Positions 47,902 through 58,152 of a stretch of 64,000 nt of DNA are shown in pieces. This DNA is from Caulobacter vibrioides (GTDB lineage: Bacteria; Pseudomonadota; Alphaproteobacteria; Caulobacterales; Caulobacteraceae). The translations under genes and the position numbers were made by a program. A model generated the notes under the pieces. It saw only the letters and a list, made by a program, of their open reading frames with translations. It had not been told where the DNA came from and did not search any database. Positions within the stretch are counted from its first letter, which is position 1; each line of letters begins with the position of its first letter. The stretch lies in assembly GCF_002858865.1 (NCBI RefSeq), contig NZ_PJRR01000004.1, positions 124,001 to 188,000 of the forward strand. Reading direction: 5' to 3'.

Positions 47902-48123
47902 ATGTCCGAAGAAACCCGCGACTCCAACGGAACCCTGCTGGCCGACGGCGACACCGTCACCCTGATCAAGGACCTCAAGGTCAAGGGCTCGGGCGGCGTG
48001 ACGCTGAAGCGCGGCACGGTGGTCAAGAAGATCCGCCTGACCGGTGACCCCGACGAGATCGAGGCCAATGTCGACAAGGTCCGGGGTCTCGTGCTGCGCA
48101 CCGAGTTCGTCAAGAAGGCCTAA
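47902..48123 (+). CDS. PhnA-domain protein, short form
   Basis: A 73-residue protein that is essentially the C-terminal PhnA/YjdM domain: DSNGTLLADGDTVTLIKDLKVKGSGGVTLKRGTVVKKIRLTGDPDEIEANVDKVRGLVLRTEFVKK. The N-terminal zinc ribbon of full-length PhnA is missing, a common form in alphaproteobacteria. The phosphonate name is historical and no phosphonate role is implied. The gene starts 98 bp after xerD. Confidence 0.88.
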   Translation: MSEETRDSNGTLLADGDTVTLIKDLKVKGSGGVTLKRGTVVKKIRLTGDPDEIEANVDKVRGLVLRTEFVKKA

Positions 48124-48173
48124 CTTAACCTTGGCCTGCTAGGTCTGGCCTCCAGACAGGCGGAGAACCGCCG

Positions 48174-48914
48174 ATGGAGGCTGGAAGGCCGATGGTGACG
48201 GTGACCGGGCGGGCGGGCGCTATGGCGCTGATGGCCTATGCCAAGAACGCGAAGGGCGAGCCGGCGATCATGCTGGCCAAGCCGGCGCCCGCGGCCGCAA
48301 CAGCGGCTCCCAACTCGCCCGAGGCCCGCAAGGCCGCCGAGGCCGCCGAAGCGCTGGCCAAGCTCAAGAAAGACATGCGGCTGGGCAAGAAAAACGCCAT
48401 CGGCGACGCCAAGGGCCGCGCCAAGGCCCGGCTGCAGCAGGTGGTCGAGCGGTTGAAGCTGCTGAAGAAGATCTACGCCGACGACCCCAAGGCCATGGCC
48501 AAGGCCCTGGCCGCCGCGGCCAAGGAGCTGAAGGCGGCCGTCAAGGACTATGGCAAGGCCGCCAAGGAGGCCGGCGAGCTCTACGCTCAGGACTTCGCCA
48601 ACCTGCCCGACGCCGCGACCGACCCCGAAGGCGCGGCCGCCGCGCGCAGCAAGGTCGAGGACGAGGCCAAGATGGAGGCCGCGGGCGACCAGGACTTCAT
48701 CAAGATGACCCGCGAGATCAGCCGCTCGCTGCGGGACGAACTGCAGACCGCCAAGACCAAGGGCATCCTGACCCAGCCGGGCAAGTTCGAGCGCTCCGAC
48801 GAGGTCAAGGAGGCCGAGGATGAGCTCAAGGACCTCGACAAGATGACCGAGGACCTGGATCAGCAGGTCCGCCAGGACATGCCGCCGGGCAGCCTGATGA
48901 CGCTGGCGGCCTGA
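48174..48914 (+). CDS. Hypothetical coiled-coil protein
   Basis: A 246-residue protein, very rich in Ala, Lys, Glu and Asp, predicted to be mostly helical. Coiled-coil stretches are at about 46-150 (EALAKLKKDMRLGKKNA... then VVERLKLLKKIYADD) and 190-235. No signal peptide, membrane segment or known domain. An in-frame ATG 18 bp into the gene with GGAAGG just before it is an alternative start. A structural or scaffolding role is possible, but I cannot assign it. Confidence 0.7.
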   Translation: MEAGRPMVTVTGRAGAMALMAYAKNAKGEPAIMLAKPAPAAATAAPNSPEARKAAEAAEALAKLKKDMRLGKKNAIGDAKGRAKARLQQVVERLKLLKKIYADDPKAMAKALAAAAKELKAAVKDYGKAAKEAGELYAQDFANLPDAATDPEGAAAARSKVEDEAKMEAAGDQDFIKMTREISRSLRDELQTAKTKGILTQPGKFERSDEVKEAEDELKDLDKMTEDLDQQVRQDMPPGSLMTLAA

Positions 48915-49077
48915 TCTACTTCGGCTCGATCACCGCATAGCGCCCGCCGGGGGGCGTCGAGGATCAGGATCCGGTCGAAGAACAATCGGTTGCCTGTCAT
49001 GCCGCCCATGCCGGTGCGCGCCCTCAGTTTTTCTTGCCTGTCGCTCAACAAGCCTTTGCGCGCATCGCCCTTTATGA

Positions 49078-50148
<1,071 letters not shown>

Positions 50149-50555
50149 GGGCCTTTCAGACAACCCGACCTCCCCGACGAGCCTTGAAGGACGGGCTGAG
50201 ACTGAAAGCTCGTCCAGCCCGGGCGAAGGGACGTCGCCGTTCGCCACCCTGAACAGCCGATCTTGATGTTCGCGCCGTCGTGCGCGCTAGGCCCAGCCAG
50301 GCGGTGCGCCGCCTGGCGGCGGGCTGCCGATCGCGCCGCCGGACCTTGAGTCGGCCCTCAAAACCCCCCCGACAAACCGTCCCAAACGACGGATCGCCCT
50401 GGCCCGCGCAGGCCGAACGTCGCGCGGCGCGGCGAGGAATGACGCTGCGTCACTTGGCCTCAGCTGATCGGCGCTCCGCCTTGAAAAGCGCAATAGAGGC
50501 CGTGTTTTCGGCCTAAATCAGCCGATTTTGCGGCGTCTTGCCCCGAGTTTCACGC
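50149..50555. other. Non-coding region before the second TonB receptor
   Basis: About 400 bp with no supported gene. It is GC-rich at first and turns AT-rich after 50520, where the CtrA box and probable promoter of the receptor lie. Confidence 0.5.
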
Positions 50556-50571
50556 TTAACAAGTGGTTAAC
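50556..50571 (+). promoter_or_regulatory. CtrA-binding box
   Basis: TTAA (50556-50559), CAAGTGG, TTAAC (50567-50571): a perfect match to the CtrA consensus TTAA-N7-TTAAC. It lies 88 bp upstream of the receptor start in an AT-rich block, the usual -35 overlap position for CtrA-activated promoters. Confidence 0.8.
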
Positions 50572-50658
50572 GGGGCGGCTTAGAATGTTTCATTTACCAC
50601 TCAATAATCAATTCGGGGCCGAAATACTTGAAATAATATCGCGGAGGAGCCGTTAACT

Positions 50659-53154
50659 ATGAAGATGCTCTACGTATCTGCAGCTATAGTGCCGCTACTA
50701 TTTGTCGCACCTTCTCACGTTTTGGCCCAAACCGCAGCCACGAAAACGGCGGAGGCCCCGGGCAAACCGGCGGCGAATGCGCCGGCCAGCCGTGAAGAAG
50801 TGTTCTCCACCGGCGTGGCCAAGGGCCGTGATCGCCTGGACAGCGCCACCTCGACCAGCGCGCTGCGCGAAAGGGACATCGAGGTCTCCGGCGGGCGTTC
50901 GCTGGGCGACCTGCTGCGCAACCTGCCGGGCATCCGGACCGAGTCGTCCACCGGCGACGGCAGCTCGGCCTACACGATCCGCGGCCTGCCCCTGGCGTCC
51001 GGCGGCTCGAAGTACATGCAGCTGCAGGAAGACGGCCTGCCGGTCCTGGAATTCGGCGACTTCTTCAACGGCGCCGTCGACATCTATATTCGCGCCGATC
51101 TCAATCTGGCTGCGGTCGAATCCATCCGCGGCGGCTCGTCCTCGACCTTTGCGTCGAACTCGCCGGCCGGCGTGATCAACCTGATTTCCAAGACCGGGGA
51201 TGTGAAGGGCGGCACGGTCCTGCTGACCACCGGGCTAGACTACGACACCAACCGCGTGGACTTCTCCTACGGCGCGCCCATCAACGACAACTGGCGCTTC
51301 CACGTCGGCGGCTTCTACCGGGTGGGCGAAGGACCTCGGAAGGTCGGCTTCGACGCCTTCAAGGGCGGCCAGCTGAAGTTCAATGTCACCCGGCAGTTTG
51401 AAAACGGCTACGTCCGACTCTCAGGCAAGTATCTGGACGACCGCTCGCCACACTACCTGCCCGGCCCGATCCGCATCACCGGTACCAATGACGATCCGGT
51501 CTTCAGCAGCTTCAACACCTACGATGTCCGGCACGACTCGATGAACGCCGGCAATCTGGGCAAGCTCATTACGCTCGACGCCGACAACAAGCCGGTTCAA
51601 ATGCCGCTGAGCCAAGGCATGAACGCCTTGGTCAAGTCGATCGGCCTGGAGTCGCAGTTCGAGGTCCAGGGCTGGACGATCACCCAGCGCGGCCGCTACT
51701 CGGACATCGAGGGCGGGACGCTCCGCAACCTGGTCGCCAACATCTTTTCCGGCGCCGCCATGCCCGCCTCGCTGGGCGCCGGCACGGGAACCTTCAGCTA
51801 CGCCACGGGCCCGAGCGCCGGTCAGGTCATCACCAATCTCGGCGCGCTCAACGGCAACGGCCTGGTCGTCGGGAGCTCGCTGAACCGCATCGAGTCGCGC
51901 TCGCTGAACAACTTCATCAATGATCTGCGCGCCACGCGGGCCTTTGATGTCGGCAAGGGTGAGCTGACGGTGACGGGCGGCGTCTACAAGTCGATCCAGG
52001 ACTACACCAGCGACTGGCTCTACAGTAACCACCTCCAGGATGTGGCGGCCGACGGCAATTCGTCGCTGATCAACTACACCAACGCCGCCGGCGTGCCGCA
52101 GACCCAGAACGGCTATCTGGGCTTCAACCGGTCCGGCCCCACCGCGTTCTTCCGCCGCAGCTATGACCTCCGCTACAACATCACCGCGCCCTACGGTTCG
52201 CTGAACTATCGTATCGGCAAGATGGCGATCGGGGGCAGCCTGCGCTATGACGGCGGTCGGGTGCGCGGCGATCTCTACGGCGCGGATTTGGGCGGCGGCC
52301 GCATCGGCATCAAGTCGGTCGACTTCAACGGCGACGGCGTCATCTCCGTCGCGGAATCGAAGACCGCCTTCACGCCCTTCGACAGCCCGGCGCCCGTTCA
52401 CTACAACTACGGCTATGTCAGCTATTCGGTCGGCGTGAACTACCGCGTCGCCGAGCCGTTCGCGGTCTTCGCCCGCTACAGCCGCGGGGCGCGGGCCGGG
52501 GCCGACAAGCTGCTGTTCTCGACCAAGGTCAGCACCGCCGACGGCCGCCTGCTCAACAAGTCCGACGGCTATGACATCGTCAAACAGTTCGAAGCCGGGT
52601 TCAAATACCGCGCGCCGAACTTCACGGTGAACGTCACCGCCTTCAGCGCCGACACCGAAGACACCAACGTCCAGGCCGGCGCCATCACCACCGACCGGAC
52701 CTACAAGGCCTATGGCGTGGAGGCCGAAGGCACCTATCGCCACGGTCCGTTCAGCGTGCGGGGCGGCGTCACCTATACCGACGCCGAACTCGTCAATGAC
52801 AAGCTGAACGCCGCGGTCGCCGGCAAGGTCCCGCGCCGCCAGCCCGATTTCATCTACCAGGCCACGCCCCAGCTTGATCTGGGCCAGGTGACGATCGGCG
52901 CCAACATCATCGGCACGACCGAAAGCTGGGTGCAGGACAACAACCTGATGAAGATGCCCGGCTACACGCTGGTCGGCGCCTTCGCCCAGTATCGCGTGAC
53001 CGACAAGCTCCAGCTGATGCTGAACGCCGAGAACCTGTTCGACAAGGTCGCGATCATCGAGATCACCACCCCGTCGGTCCCGGCCAACGGCATCGGTCTT
53101 GGCCGCGCCGCCAACGGCCGCACGGTCTCGATGTCGGCCCGCATGCACTTCTGA
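50659..53154 (+). CDS. TonB-dependent outer-membrane receptor, siderophore/cobalamin-like
   Basis: An 831-residue receptor with a signal peptide (about 1-23, ending HVLAQ). The plug domain has LGDLLRNLPGIRTE and VESIRGGSSSTFASNSPAGVINLIS. The barrel ends in RTVSMSARMHF with a terminal Phe. It is shorter than the first receptor and resembles siderophore-type members, but the ligand is unknown. The first 25 codons are unusually AT-rich, which may ease translation start. A perfect CtrA box upstream predicts cell-cycle control. GGAGGAG precedes the ATG. Confidence 0.92.
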   Translation: MKMLYVSAAIVPLLFVAPSHVLAQTAATKTAEAPGKPAANAPASREEVFSTGVAKGRDRLDSATSTSALRERDIEVSGGRSLGDLLRNLPGIRTESSTGDGSSAYTIRGLPLASGGSKYMQLQEDGLPVLEFGDFFNGAVDIYIRADLNLAAVESIRGGSSSTFASNSPAGVINLISKTGDVKGGTVLLTTGLDYDTNRVDFSYGAPINDNWRFHVGGFYRVGEGPRKVGFDAFKGGQLKFNVTRQFENGYVRLSGKYLDDRSPHYLPGPIRITGTNDDPVFSSFNTYDVRHDSMNAGNLGKLITLDADNKPVQMPLSQGMNALVKSIGLESQFEVQGWTITQRGRYSDIEGGTLRNLVANIFSGAAMPASLGAGTGTFSYATGPSAGQVITNLGALNGNGLVVGSSLNRIESRSLNNFINDLRATRAFDVGKGELTVTGGVYKSIQDYTSDWLYSNHLQDVAADGNSSLINYTNAAGVPQTQNGYLGFNRSGPTAFFRRSYDLRYNITAPYGSLNYRIGKMAIGGSLRYDGGRVRGDLYGADLGGGRIGIKSVDFNGDGVISVAESKTAFTPFDSPAPVHYNYGYVSYSVGVNYRVAEPFAVFARYSRGARAGADKLLFSTKVSTADGRLLNKSDGYDIVKQFEAGFKYRAPNFTVNVTAFSADTEDTNVQAGAITTDRTYKAYGVEAEGTYRHGPFSVRGGVTYTDAELVNDKLNAAVAGKVPRRQPDFIYQATPQLDLGQVTIGANIIGTTESWVQDNNLMKMPGYTLVGAFAQYRVTDKLQLMLNAENLFDKVAIIEITTPSVPANGIGLGRAANGRTVSMSARMHF

Positions 53155-53317
53155 TCTAAGTCTGGCGTCCGGCGCCCCCCCCCGGCGCCGGCGACCCTTG
53201 CGAGCCCGTCCGGCTTGGAGCGTCCCTCCAGGCTTGGCGGGCTCGATCCGTTAAGAGCTGAGCGCAGAGCGCGGCGGTGCTTGATCCGCGCCGCCACCTC
53301 GGCCCACACTCGCCCCC

Positions 53318-54343
53318 ATGGACGAAAACCCGCTCCGCACTCTGGATTCCTTCGAGCTCCTGAAGCTGGGCAAGGCGTCGGTGACGGTGGGGAGCCTCAC
53401 GACGGGGCTGTTGATCGTACTGGTGGCGCTGTTCGCCGCGCGGCTGACCTCGGCGGGGCTGCGGCGTCTGCGCCAGAGGGCGGGGGGCAACGCCGCCTCG
53501 CTCTATGTCGTCGAGAAGGTCGCCGGTTACAGCCTGGTGGTGGTCGGCGTCATGGCGGGCCTCTCGACCATGGGTCTGGACCTGACCTCGCTGACGGTGT
53601 TCGCCGGCGCGCTGGGCGTGGGGGTCGGTCTTGGCCTGCAGGGGGTGATCAAGGACTTCGCTTCGGGCGTCAGCTTGGTGTTCGAGCGGCTGGTGGCGGT
53701 GGGCGACTTTGTCGAGCTGCCGAATGGCGGGCGCGGCGTGGTGCACGAGATCGGCCCGCGCGCCACGCGCATCCGCACCAATGACAGCACCGACATCATC
53801 GTGCCCAACTCGGTGCTGGTGAACGATCAGGTGATCAACTGGACCCTGCGCGGCACCAACCGCCGCCTGCGCGTGCCGTTCGTCACCGCCTTCGGGACCG
53901 ACAAGGAAAAGGTGCGCGAGGCGGTGCTGAAGGCCGCCAAGGCCGCGCCCTTCACCTCGCCCGACGACGCCACCCGCCGCGCCCAGGTGTGGCTGGTCGG
54001 CTATGGCGAGAGCAGCTTGAAGTTCGAGCTGGTGGTCTGGCCCACCGTCGAGGCCGTGCGGCGTCCGGCGGCGATCTTCGCGGCCTATACCTGGCTGATC
54101 GACGATGCGCTGCGCGAGGCGGGCATCGAGATTCCCTATCCGCAGCGCGACATCCGCCTGCGCGGCCTGTTCGGCGAGGAAGGCGAGGAGGCCATGGCCA
54201 GTCTGCGCCTGGAGCCGGCCGCGCGCCGGCGCAAGGCGTCGAAGGCCGCCCGGATCGGCTCCAGCAACGACGCCGCCGCCGACCTGGAACGCGAGGATCC
54301 CGAGGAAGCGCCGAAGGTCCCGCCGCCGCCTGAACGACGATAA
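53318..54343 (+). CDS. Small-conductance mechanosensitive channel, MscS family
   Basis: A 341-residue protein with three N-terminal hydrophobic segments (about 22-42, 62-86 and 90-112). The pore helix GALGVGVGLGLQGVIKDFASGVSLVFERLVAVGDFVEL is the MscS signature, followed by the beta domain with the loop IRTNDSTDIIVPNSVLVNDQVINWT. A disordered, charged C-terminal tail of about 40 residues is an extension. It opens under membrane tension to release solutes. Preceded by a GC-rich spacer with a run of nine C. Confidence 0.92.
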   Translation: MDENPLRTLDSFELLKLGKASVTVGSLTTGLLIVLVALFAARLTSAGLRRLRQRAGGNAASLYVVEKVAGYSLVVVGVMAGLSTMGLDLTSLTVFAGALGVGVGLGLQGVIKDFASGVSLVFERLVAVGDFVELPNGGRGVVHEIGPRATRIRTNDSTDIIVPNSVLVNDQVINWTLRGTNRRLRVPFVTAFGTDKEKVREAVLKAAKAAPFTSPDDATRRAQVWLVGYGESSLKFELVVWPTVEAVRRPAAIFAAYTWLIDDALREAGIEIPYPQRDIRLRGLFGEEGEEAMASLRLEPAARRRKASKAARIGSSNDAAADLEREDPEEAPKVPPPPERR

Positions 54344-54430
54344 GCTTGACGCGCTTTTTGCGTCGCCGCATGGTTCTCGCAATTGCGAAATGATCCCCTC
54401 GTGAAGGGGACGAAGCGGGGAGTGACCGGC

Positions 54431-55480
54431 ATGAAGACGCCGCGCGGCTTTTTCAAACCCTTGGCCATCGGCGCGCCGACGCCCTATCGCGAGCTGCCCG
54501 CCCGCGTGGAGCGGATGATCCACTTCGTGCCGCCGCACCTGGAAAAGGTGCGCGCCAAGCTGCCCGAGATCGCCCCCACCGTCGACGTCATCCTGGCCAA
54601 TCTGGAAGACGCCATCCCCGCCGACGCCAAGGGCGCGGCCCTGGCGGGCCTGGTGGCCATGTCGCGCGAGGTGGATTTCAAGGCCCTGGGCGTCGGCTTC
54701 TGGACGCGGATCAACTGCCTCAACTCGCCCTGGCACCTGGATGAGATCGCCACCATCGTCGAGAAGGCCGGCGACAAGATCGACGTGATCATGGTGCCCA
54801 AGGTCGAGGGGCCGTGGGACATCTTCTACATGGACCAGCTCTTGGCCTCGCTGGAGGCCAAGCACGGCGTCACCCGGCCGATCCTGCTGCACGCCATCCT
54901 CGAAACGGCCGAGGGCGTGATGAACGTCGAGGCCATCGCCGCGGCCAGCCCGCGCATGCAGGGGATCAGCCTGGGGCCGGCGGACCTGGCCGCCAGCCGC
55001 GCCATGAAGACGACCCGCGTGGGCGGGGGACATCCGGGCTATCGGGTGATCGAAGATCCGCATGCGGACGGTTCTGCGAGGGTCAGCGTTCAGCAGGACC
55101 TCTGGCACTACACCTTCGCCAAGATGGTCGACGCCTGCGCGGCCCACGGCATCAAGCCGTTCTACGGCCCGTTCGGGGCCATCGACGATCCGGTCGCCTG
55201 CGAGCAGCAGTTCCGCAACGCCTTCCTGATGGGCTGCGCCGGCGCCTGGAGCCTGCACCCCAGCCAGATCGAGATCGCCAAGCGCGTGTTCAGCCCGGAC
55301 CCCGCCGAGGTCGCCTTCGCCCGGAAGATCCTGGAGGCCATGCCGGATGGCACGGGCGTGGCCATGATCGACGGCAAGATGCAGGACGACGCGACCTGGA
55401 AACAGGCCAAGGTGATGGTCGATTGCGCGCGGCAGATCGCGGGCAAGGACGCGGAGTATGCGGCGCTTTATGGGTTTTAA
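54431..55480 (+). CDS. HpcH/HpaI-family lyase, malyl-CoA/beta-methylmalyl-CoA lyase type
   Basis: A 349-residue CitE-like enzyme. It starts [16 protein letters not shown] and contains [15 protein letters not shown] (the metal-binding Asp/Glu region), [28 protein letters not shown] with the catalytic Glu, GPADLA with the metal Asp, and [14 protein letters not shown]. This layout is that of L-malyl-CoA/beta-methylmalyl-CoA lyases, which cleave malyl-CoA to glyoxylate and acetyl-CoA. The earlier in-frame start at 54383 is not favoured because 54431 begins the conserved part. Confidence 0.88.
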   Translation: MKTPRGFFKPLAIGAPTPYRELPARVERMIHFVPPHLEKVRAKLPEIAPTVDVILANLEDAIPADAKGAALAGLVAMSREVDFKALGVGFWTRINCLNSPWHLDEIATIVEKAGDKIDVIMVPKVEGPWDIFYMDQLLASLEAKHGVTRPILLHAILETAEGVMNVEAIAAASPRMQGISLGPADLAASRAMKTTRVGGGHPGYRVIEDPHADGSARVSVQQDLWHYTFAKMVDACAAHGIKPFYGPFGAIDDPVACEQQFRNAFLMGCAGAWSLHPSQIEIAKRVFSPDPAEVAFARKILEAMPDGTGVAMIDGKMQDDATWKQAKVMVDCARQIAGKDAEYAALYGF

Positions 55481-55491
55481 GCGCTGAACGA

Positions 55492-55670
55492 CTCTCCTCC
55501 CCCTCTGGGGGAGGGGGACCGCCGAACGGCGGTGGAGGGGCCGGCCGAGCCGGCTACCTCCCTGTCAGATCAGGATGCGGTTCGCCTGCAGGCCACAGGA
55601 TGTAGCCTTGCCGCCCGCAGGCCCCTCCACCCGCGTTCGCGGGTCCCCCTCCCCCGATGGGGGAGGAGAG
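55492..55670. repeat. Long inverted repeat (CTCTCCTCCCCC type)
   Basis: The ends CTCTCCTCCCCC and GGGGGAGGAGAG are exact complements. Inside are further pairs (GGGACCGCCGAAC with the GCGTTCGCGGGTCCC area, and GTGGAGGGGCC with GGCCCCTCCAC). The 179-bp element would fold into one long hairpin. It lies between the lyase and OsmC genes. Confidence 0.85.
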
Positions 55671-55681
55671 GGCGTCTTCGA

Positions 55682-56104
55682 CTAGTTCCCCGCCACCGTC
55701 GTCACCACCTTGGCCCCCGCCGTCAGCAGCTTGTGGATCGGGCATTTCTCGGCGATCTGGAACAGGCGCTCGCGCTGTTCGTCGGTGAGGTCGCCCTCCA
55801 GGGTGATGATCCGCTCGAAGCGCTCGTGGGGCGTCGTCTCCTTGTCGAACGACGAGAACACCTCGACGTGCAGGCCGCTGATGTCCCAGCCCTTCTGGTT
55901 GGCGTAGAGGCGTAGGGTCATGGTGGTGCAGGCCGCCAGGCCCGCCGCGACCAGCTCATGCGGATCGGGACCCAAATCGAGCCCGCCCTGCGCCGCCGAC
56001 AGGTCCGCGACGATCGTCGCCGGACCCGCCGTCACGAAGGTCTGCAAGCCGCCATGGCCGCTGTCGGTGGCGGTGGCGAACGGGCGGGTGGGGGTGTCGG
56101 TCAT
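55682..56104 (-). CDS. OsmC-family peroxide-reducing protein
   Basis: A 140-residue protein with the two redox cysteines of OsmC/Ohr: GLAACTTMTLRLYANQKGW and EKCPIHKLLTAG. It reduces organic peroxides or moderates oxidative stress with lipoyl or thiol donors. The gene follows the P450 gene by 50 bp on the same strand and may be co-transcribed with it. Start at ATG 56104 because the stretch before it is not conserved in type. Confidence 0.9.
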   Translation of the reverse strand: MTDTPTRPFATATDSGHGGLQTFVTAGPATIVADLSAAQGGLDLGPDPHELVAAGLAACTTMTLRLYANQKGWDISGLHVEVFSSFDKETTPHERFERIITLEGDLTDEQRERLFQIAEKCPIHKLLTAGAKVVTTVAGN

Positions 56105-56154
56105 CGGCGGATCCTTGAATGGAGCGCTGAAGCTGGCGCTTCGGCCCCCGCCGT

Positions 56155-57573
56155 TCAAGGCCGCGCTTGTGTGACCGGCGTCAGGGTGAAGTCTGGCGCG
56201 TGGTCGGGACCCAGGGTGATCGAGGCGATGGGGATCACGGGCCGGTCGCCGACGAGGCCGATCTCGAACCGCTCCAGCAGACTGGCCAGCACGATCTGCG
56301 CCTCGGCCAGGGCGAAGCTGGCTCCGATACAGACGCGCGGTCCGGCCCCGAACGGCAGGAAGGCTTCGATCCCCCAGGGATGGGGCTGGTCGATGAAGCG
56401 GTCAGGAACGAAGGCGGTGGGCGCGTCCCACAGCTTGCGATGGCGGTGGATCAGCCAGGGGCTGATGGTGATCATGCAGCCCGCCGCCACGGCGTGGCCG
56501 GCGATCTCGTCCTGCGCCAGGGCCTGGCGGCCGACCAGGGGCGCCGAGGGGTAGAGCCGCAGCGTCTCGAACAGCACCGACCGCATCAAGGGCCAGGCCT
56601 TCAGGTCGTCGAGCGTGCGGATGTCGGCGGCCGGGGTGATCCGGGCCTCGGTGCGAACCTTGGCCTGCACGTCCGGCGCCTGCGCCAACAGATAGGCGGC
56701 CCAGAACAGGAGCCTGGAGGTCGTCTCGAAACCGGCTCCCAGCATCGAGCCGCACTGATCGCGGACTTCCTTGTCGGGAAGGGGGGCGCCGTCCTCGTCG
56801 CGGAGCGATAGGAGCCGATCCAGCAGATCGCGCGGCGGATCATGCGGGTGGCTTCGACGCTCGGCGATCAGCCGCTCGACGATCGCGAACCATTGCCGGC
56901 CTTGTCGGCGTCGCGATCCGTCCAACCAGGTCATGTCATCGGCGCCCCGGCTGATGAAGTCGGTCAGGTTGAAGTGGGCAGGGCCTTCCATATAGCGGCG
57001 GGCGATCTCGGCGAGGTGCGCGCCTTCGCCGTCAGCGCGGCGCGAGAAAAGCGCCCGCAGCACCGCGTCCAGCGTGGCATGATGGAAGGCTTGCGACAGG
57101 TCGGCGCGGTCCCGGCCGGCGAGGCTGTCGGCCAGCGCGTCGCCGGCGCCGATGAAATGCGGCAGCAGATCGTTGATCGCCGCCGGGCTGAACGCGGGCG
57201 CCAGGCTCTTGCGTTGCCGCTTCCAGGTGTCGCCCTCGACCAGTAGCACGCCCTCGCCGACGAGAGGCTTCAGGGTGCGACCAGCCTTCACGGGCCGGAT
57301 GTAGTTGGGCGAGGTCAGGATGCGGCGGGCGGCGGCGGGATCGCTCACCACCAGGCCCGGCTGGCCCAGGAACACATACGGCGTGAAGAGGTTGTCGAAG
57401 TCCTCCTCGCACCAGGCGCCGACCATGTTGCGGCTCATCTCCCAGGCGATGCGCAACTCGCCAAACAGAGCATAGCCGAGCGGGTGGGGATGAACCTTGG
57501 GCGCGGGCGGGATCAGGGAATTCGACGCGGAGACGGCGTCGCGTGTTTGGGCGGCGAGGACGTCAGCGTCCAT
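56155..57573 (-). CDS. Cytochrome P450
   Basis: A 472-residue P450. The haem-binding loop is FLPFGAGPRVCIGASFALAE with the Cys ligand near residue 418. The K-helix ExxR is in LFETLRLYP, and the I-helix is MLGAGFETTSR. No membrane anchor is present, so it is a soluble bacterial-type monooxygenase that would use ferredoxin or ferredoxin reductase partners, none of which is nearby. Substrate unknown. The start at 57573 follows GGAAGG. Confidence 0.93.
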   Translation of the reverse strand: MDADVLAAQTRDAVSASNSLIPPAPKVHPHPLGYALFGELRIAWEMSRNMVGAWCEEDFDNLFTPYVFLGQPGLVVSDPAAARRILTSPNYIRPVKAGRTLKPLVGEGVLLVEGDTWKRQRKSLAPAFSPAAINDLLPHFIGAGDALADSLAGRDRADLSQAFHHATLDAVLRALFSRRADGEGAHLAEIARRYMEGPAHFNLTDFISRGADDMTWLDGSRRRQGRQWFAIVERLIAERRSHPHDPPRDLLDRLLSLRDEDGAPLPDKEVRDQCGSMLGAGFETTSRLLFWAAYLLAQAPDVQAKVRTEARITPAADIRTLDDLKAWPLMRSVLFETLRLYPSAPLVGRQALAQDEIAGHAVAAGCMITISPWLIHRHRKLWDAPTAFVPDRFIDQPHPWGIEAFLPFGAGPRVCIGASFALAEAQIVLASLLERFEIGLVGDRPVIPIASITLGPDHAPDFTLTPVTQARP

Positions 57574-57673
57574 GGTGCGGCCTTCCGGATTTCAGGAGTC
57601 CCCAGTGGGCTCCATCCGGAACGGCACCCTAGGCGGGTTCAGGTTGCGATGCAATAATTCATCGCGCGCTGAA

Positions 57674-57874
57674 TTACGCTGCGGCGACCTGTTGCGCGAA
57701 GACGTCGAACACCCGCTGGGCGCCGCGCCAGACCTCTACGAAGTCGCAGCGGTGGTGCATGTCCAGAAGCTCGGAGGCCCGCAGACGCGCGGCGGCGTCG
57801 TCGGCGCACGGGGTCACGTCGAAGCGAGGAACCGAACCGTCGGACTCGACACAGAAGAAGGTGAACACCTGCAT
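57674..57874 (-). CDS. Small conserved-looking hypothetical protein
   Basis: A 66-residue protein: MQVFTFFCVESDGSVPRFDVTPC, then DDAAARLRASELLDMHHRCDFVEVWRGAQRVFD. The layout of a beta-rich start and a helical DAAA...ASELL stretch, followed by VEVWRGAQ, resembles small uncharacterised proteins I have seen in Caulobacterales. No function is known to me. Divergent from accA. Confidence 0.55.
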   Translation of the reverse strand: MQVFTFFCVESDGSVPRFDVTPCADDAAARLRASELLDMHHRCDFVEVWRGAQRVFDVFAQQVAAA

Positions 57875-57972
57875 GGGAACTGTCCGCTCTCACCAGGCGG
57901 GGCCGCGCACGTTCGATGGCGGGGGCCGCAGGGCGCAGGTCGGCTTCCGCAACCTGCTACAGAACAACATAG

Positions 57973-58021
57973 GACTCTATGTCGCGATTCACCAGACTCA
58001 GAGAGTCTCGAATCGAGACTC
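57973..58021. promoter_or_regulatory. Cluster of six CcrM methylation sites upstream of accA
   Basis: GANTC sites occur at 57973, 57986, 57995, 58003, 58010 and 58017 (GACTC, GATTC, GACTC, GAGTC, GAATC, GACTC). The last three make a 19-bp palindrome, GAGTCTCGA-A-TCGAGACTC (58003-58021). GANTC is rare in Caulobacter genomes, so this density is far above expectation. It lies 132 bp before accA. Confidence 0.75.
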
Positions 58022-58037
58022 ACCTGGGGATCAACCC

Positions 58038-58046
58038 TGTGGATAA
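58038..58046 (-). promoter_or_regulatory. DnaA box
   Basis: TGTGGATAA, the complement of the perfect consensus TTATCCACA, lies 17 bp after the GANTC cluster and 107 bp before the accA start. Confidence 0.65.
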
Positions 58047-58152
58047 AACGAGGCGACATCGGGGCGGTTCCGCGTCGGAATCTCGCCTCTTTCCCTTCGG
58101 GGATTTGGCCACTAGGTTCGCACCCCTTCATCAACGGCGACGATAAGAGTCC

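Noticed and set aside
57639..57893. An 84-codon minus-strand frame as the gene divergent from accA
   Set aside because: The 66-codon frame at 57674-57874 has more protein-like composition, while the 84-codon one is Arg-rich shadow sequence.
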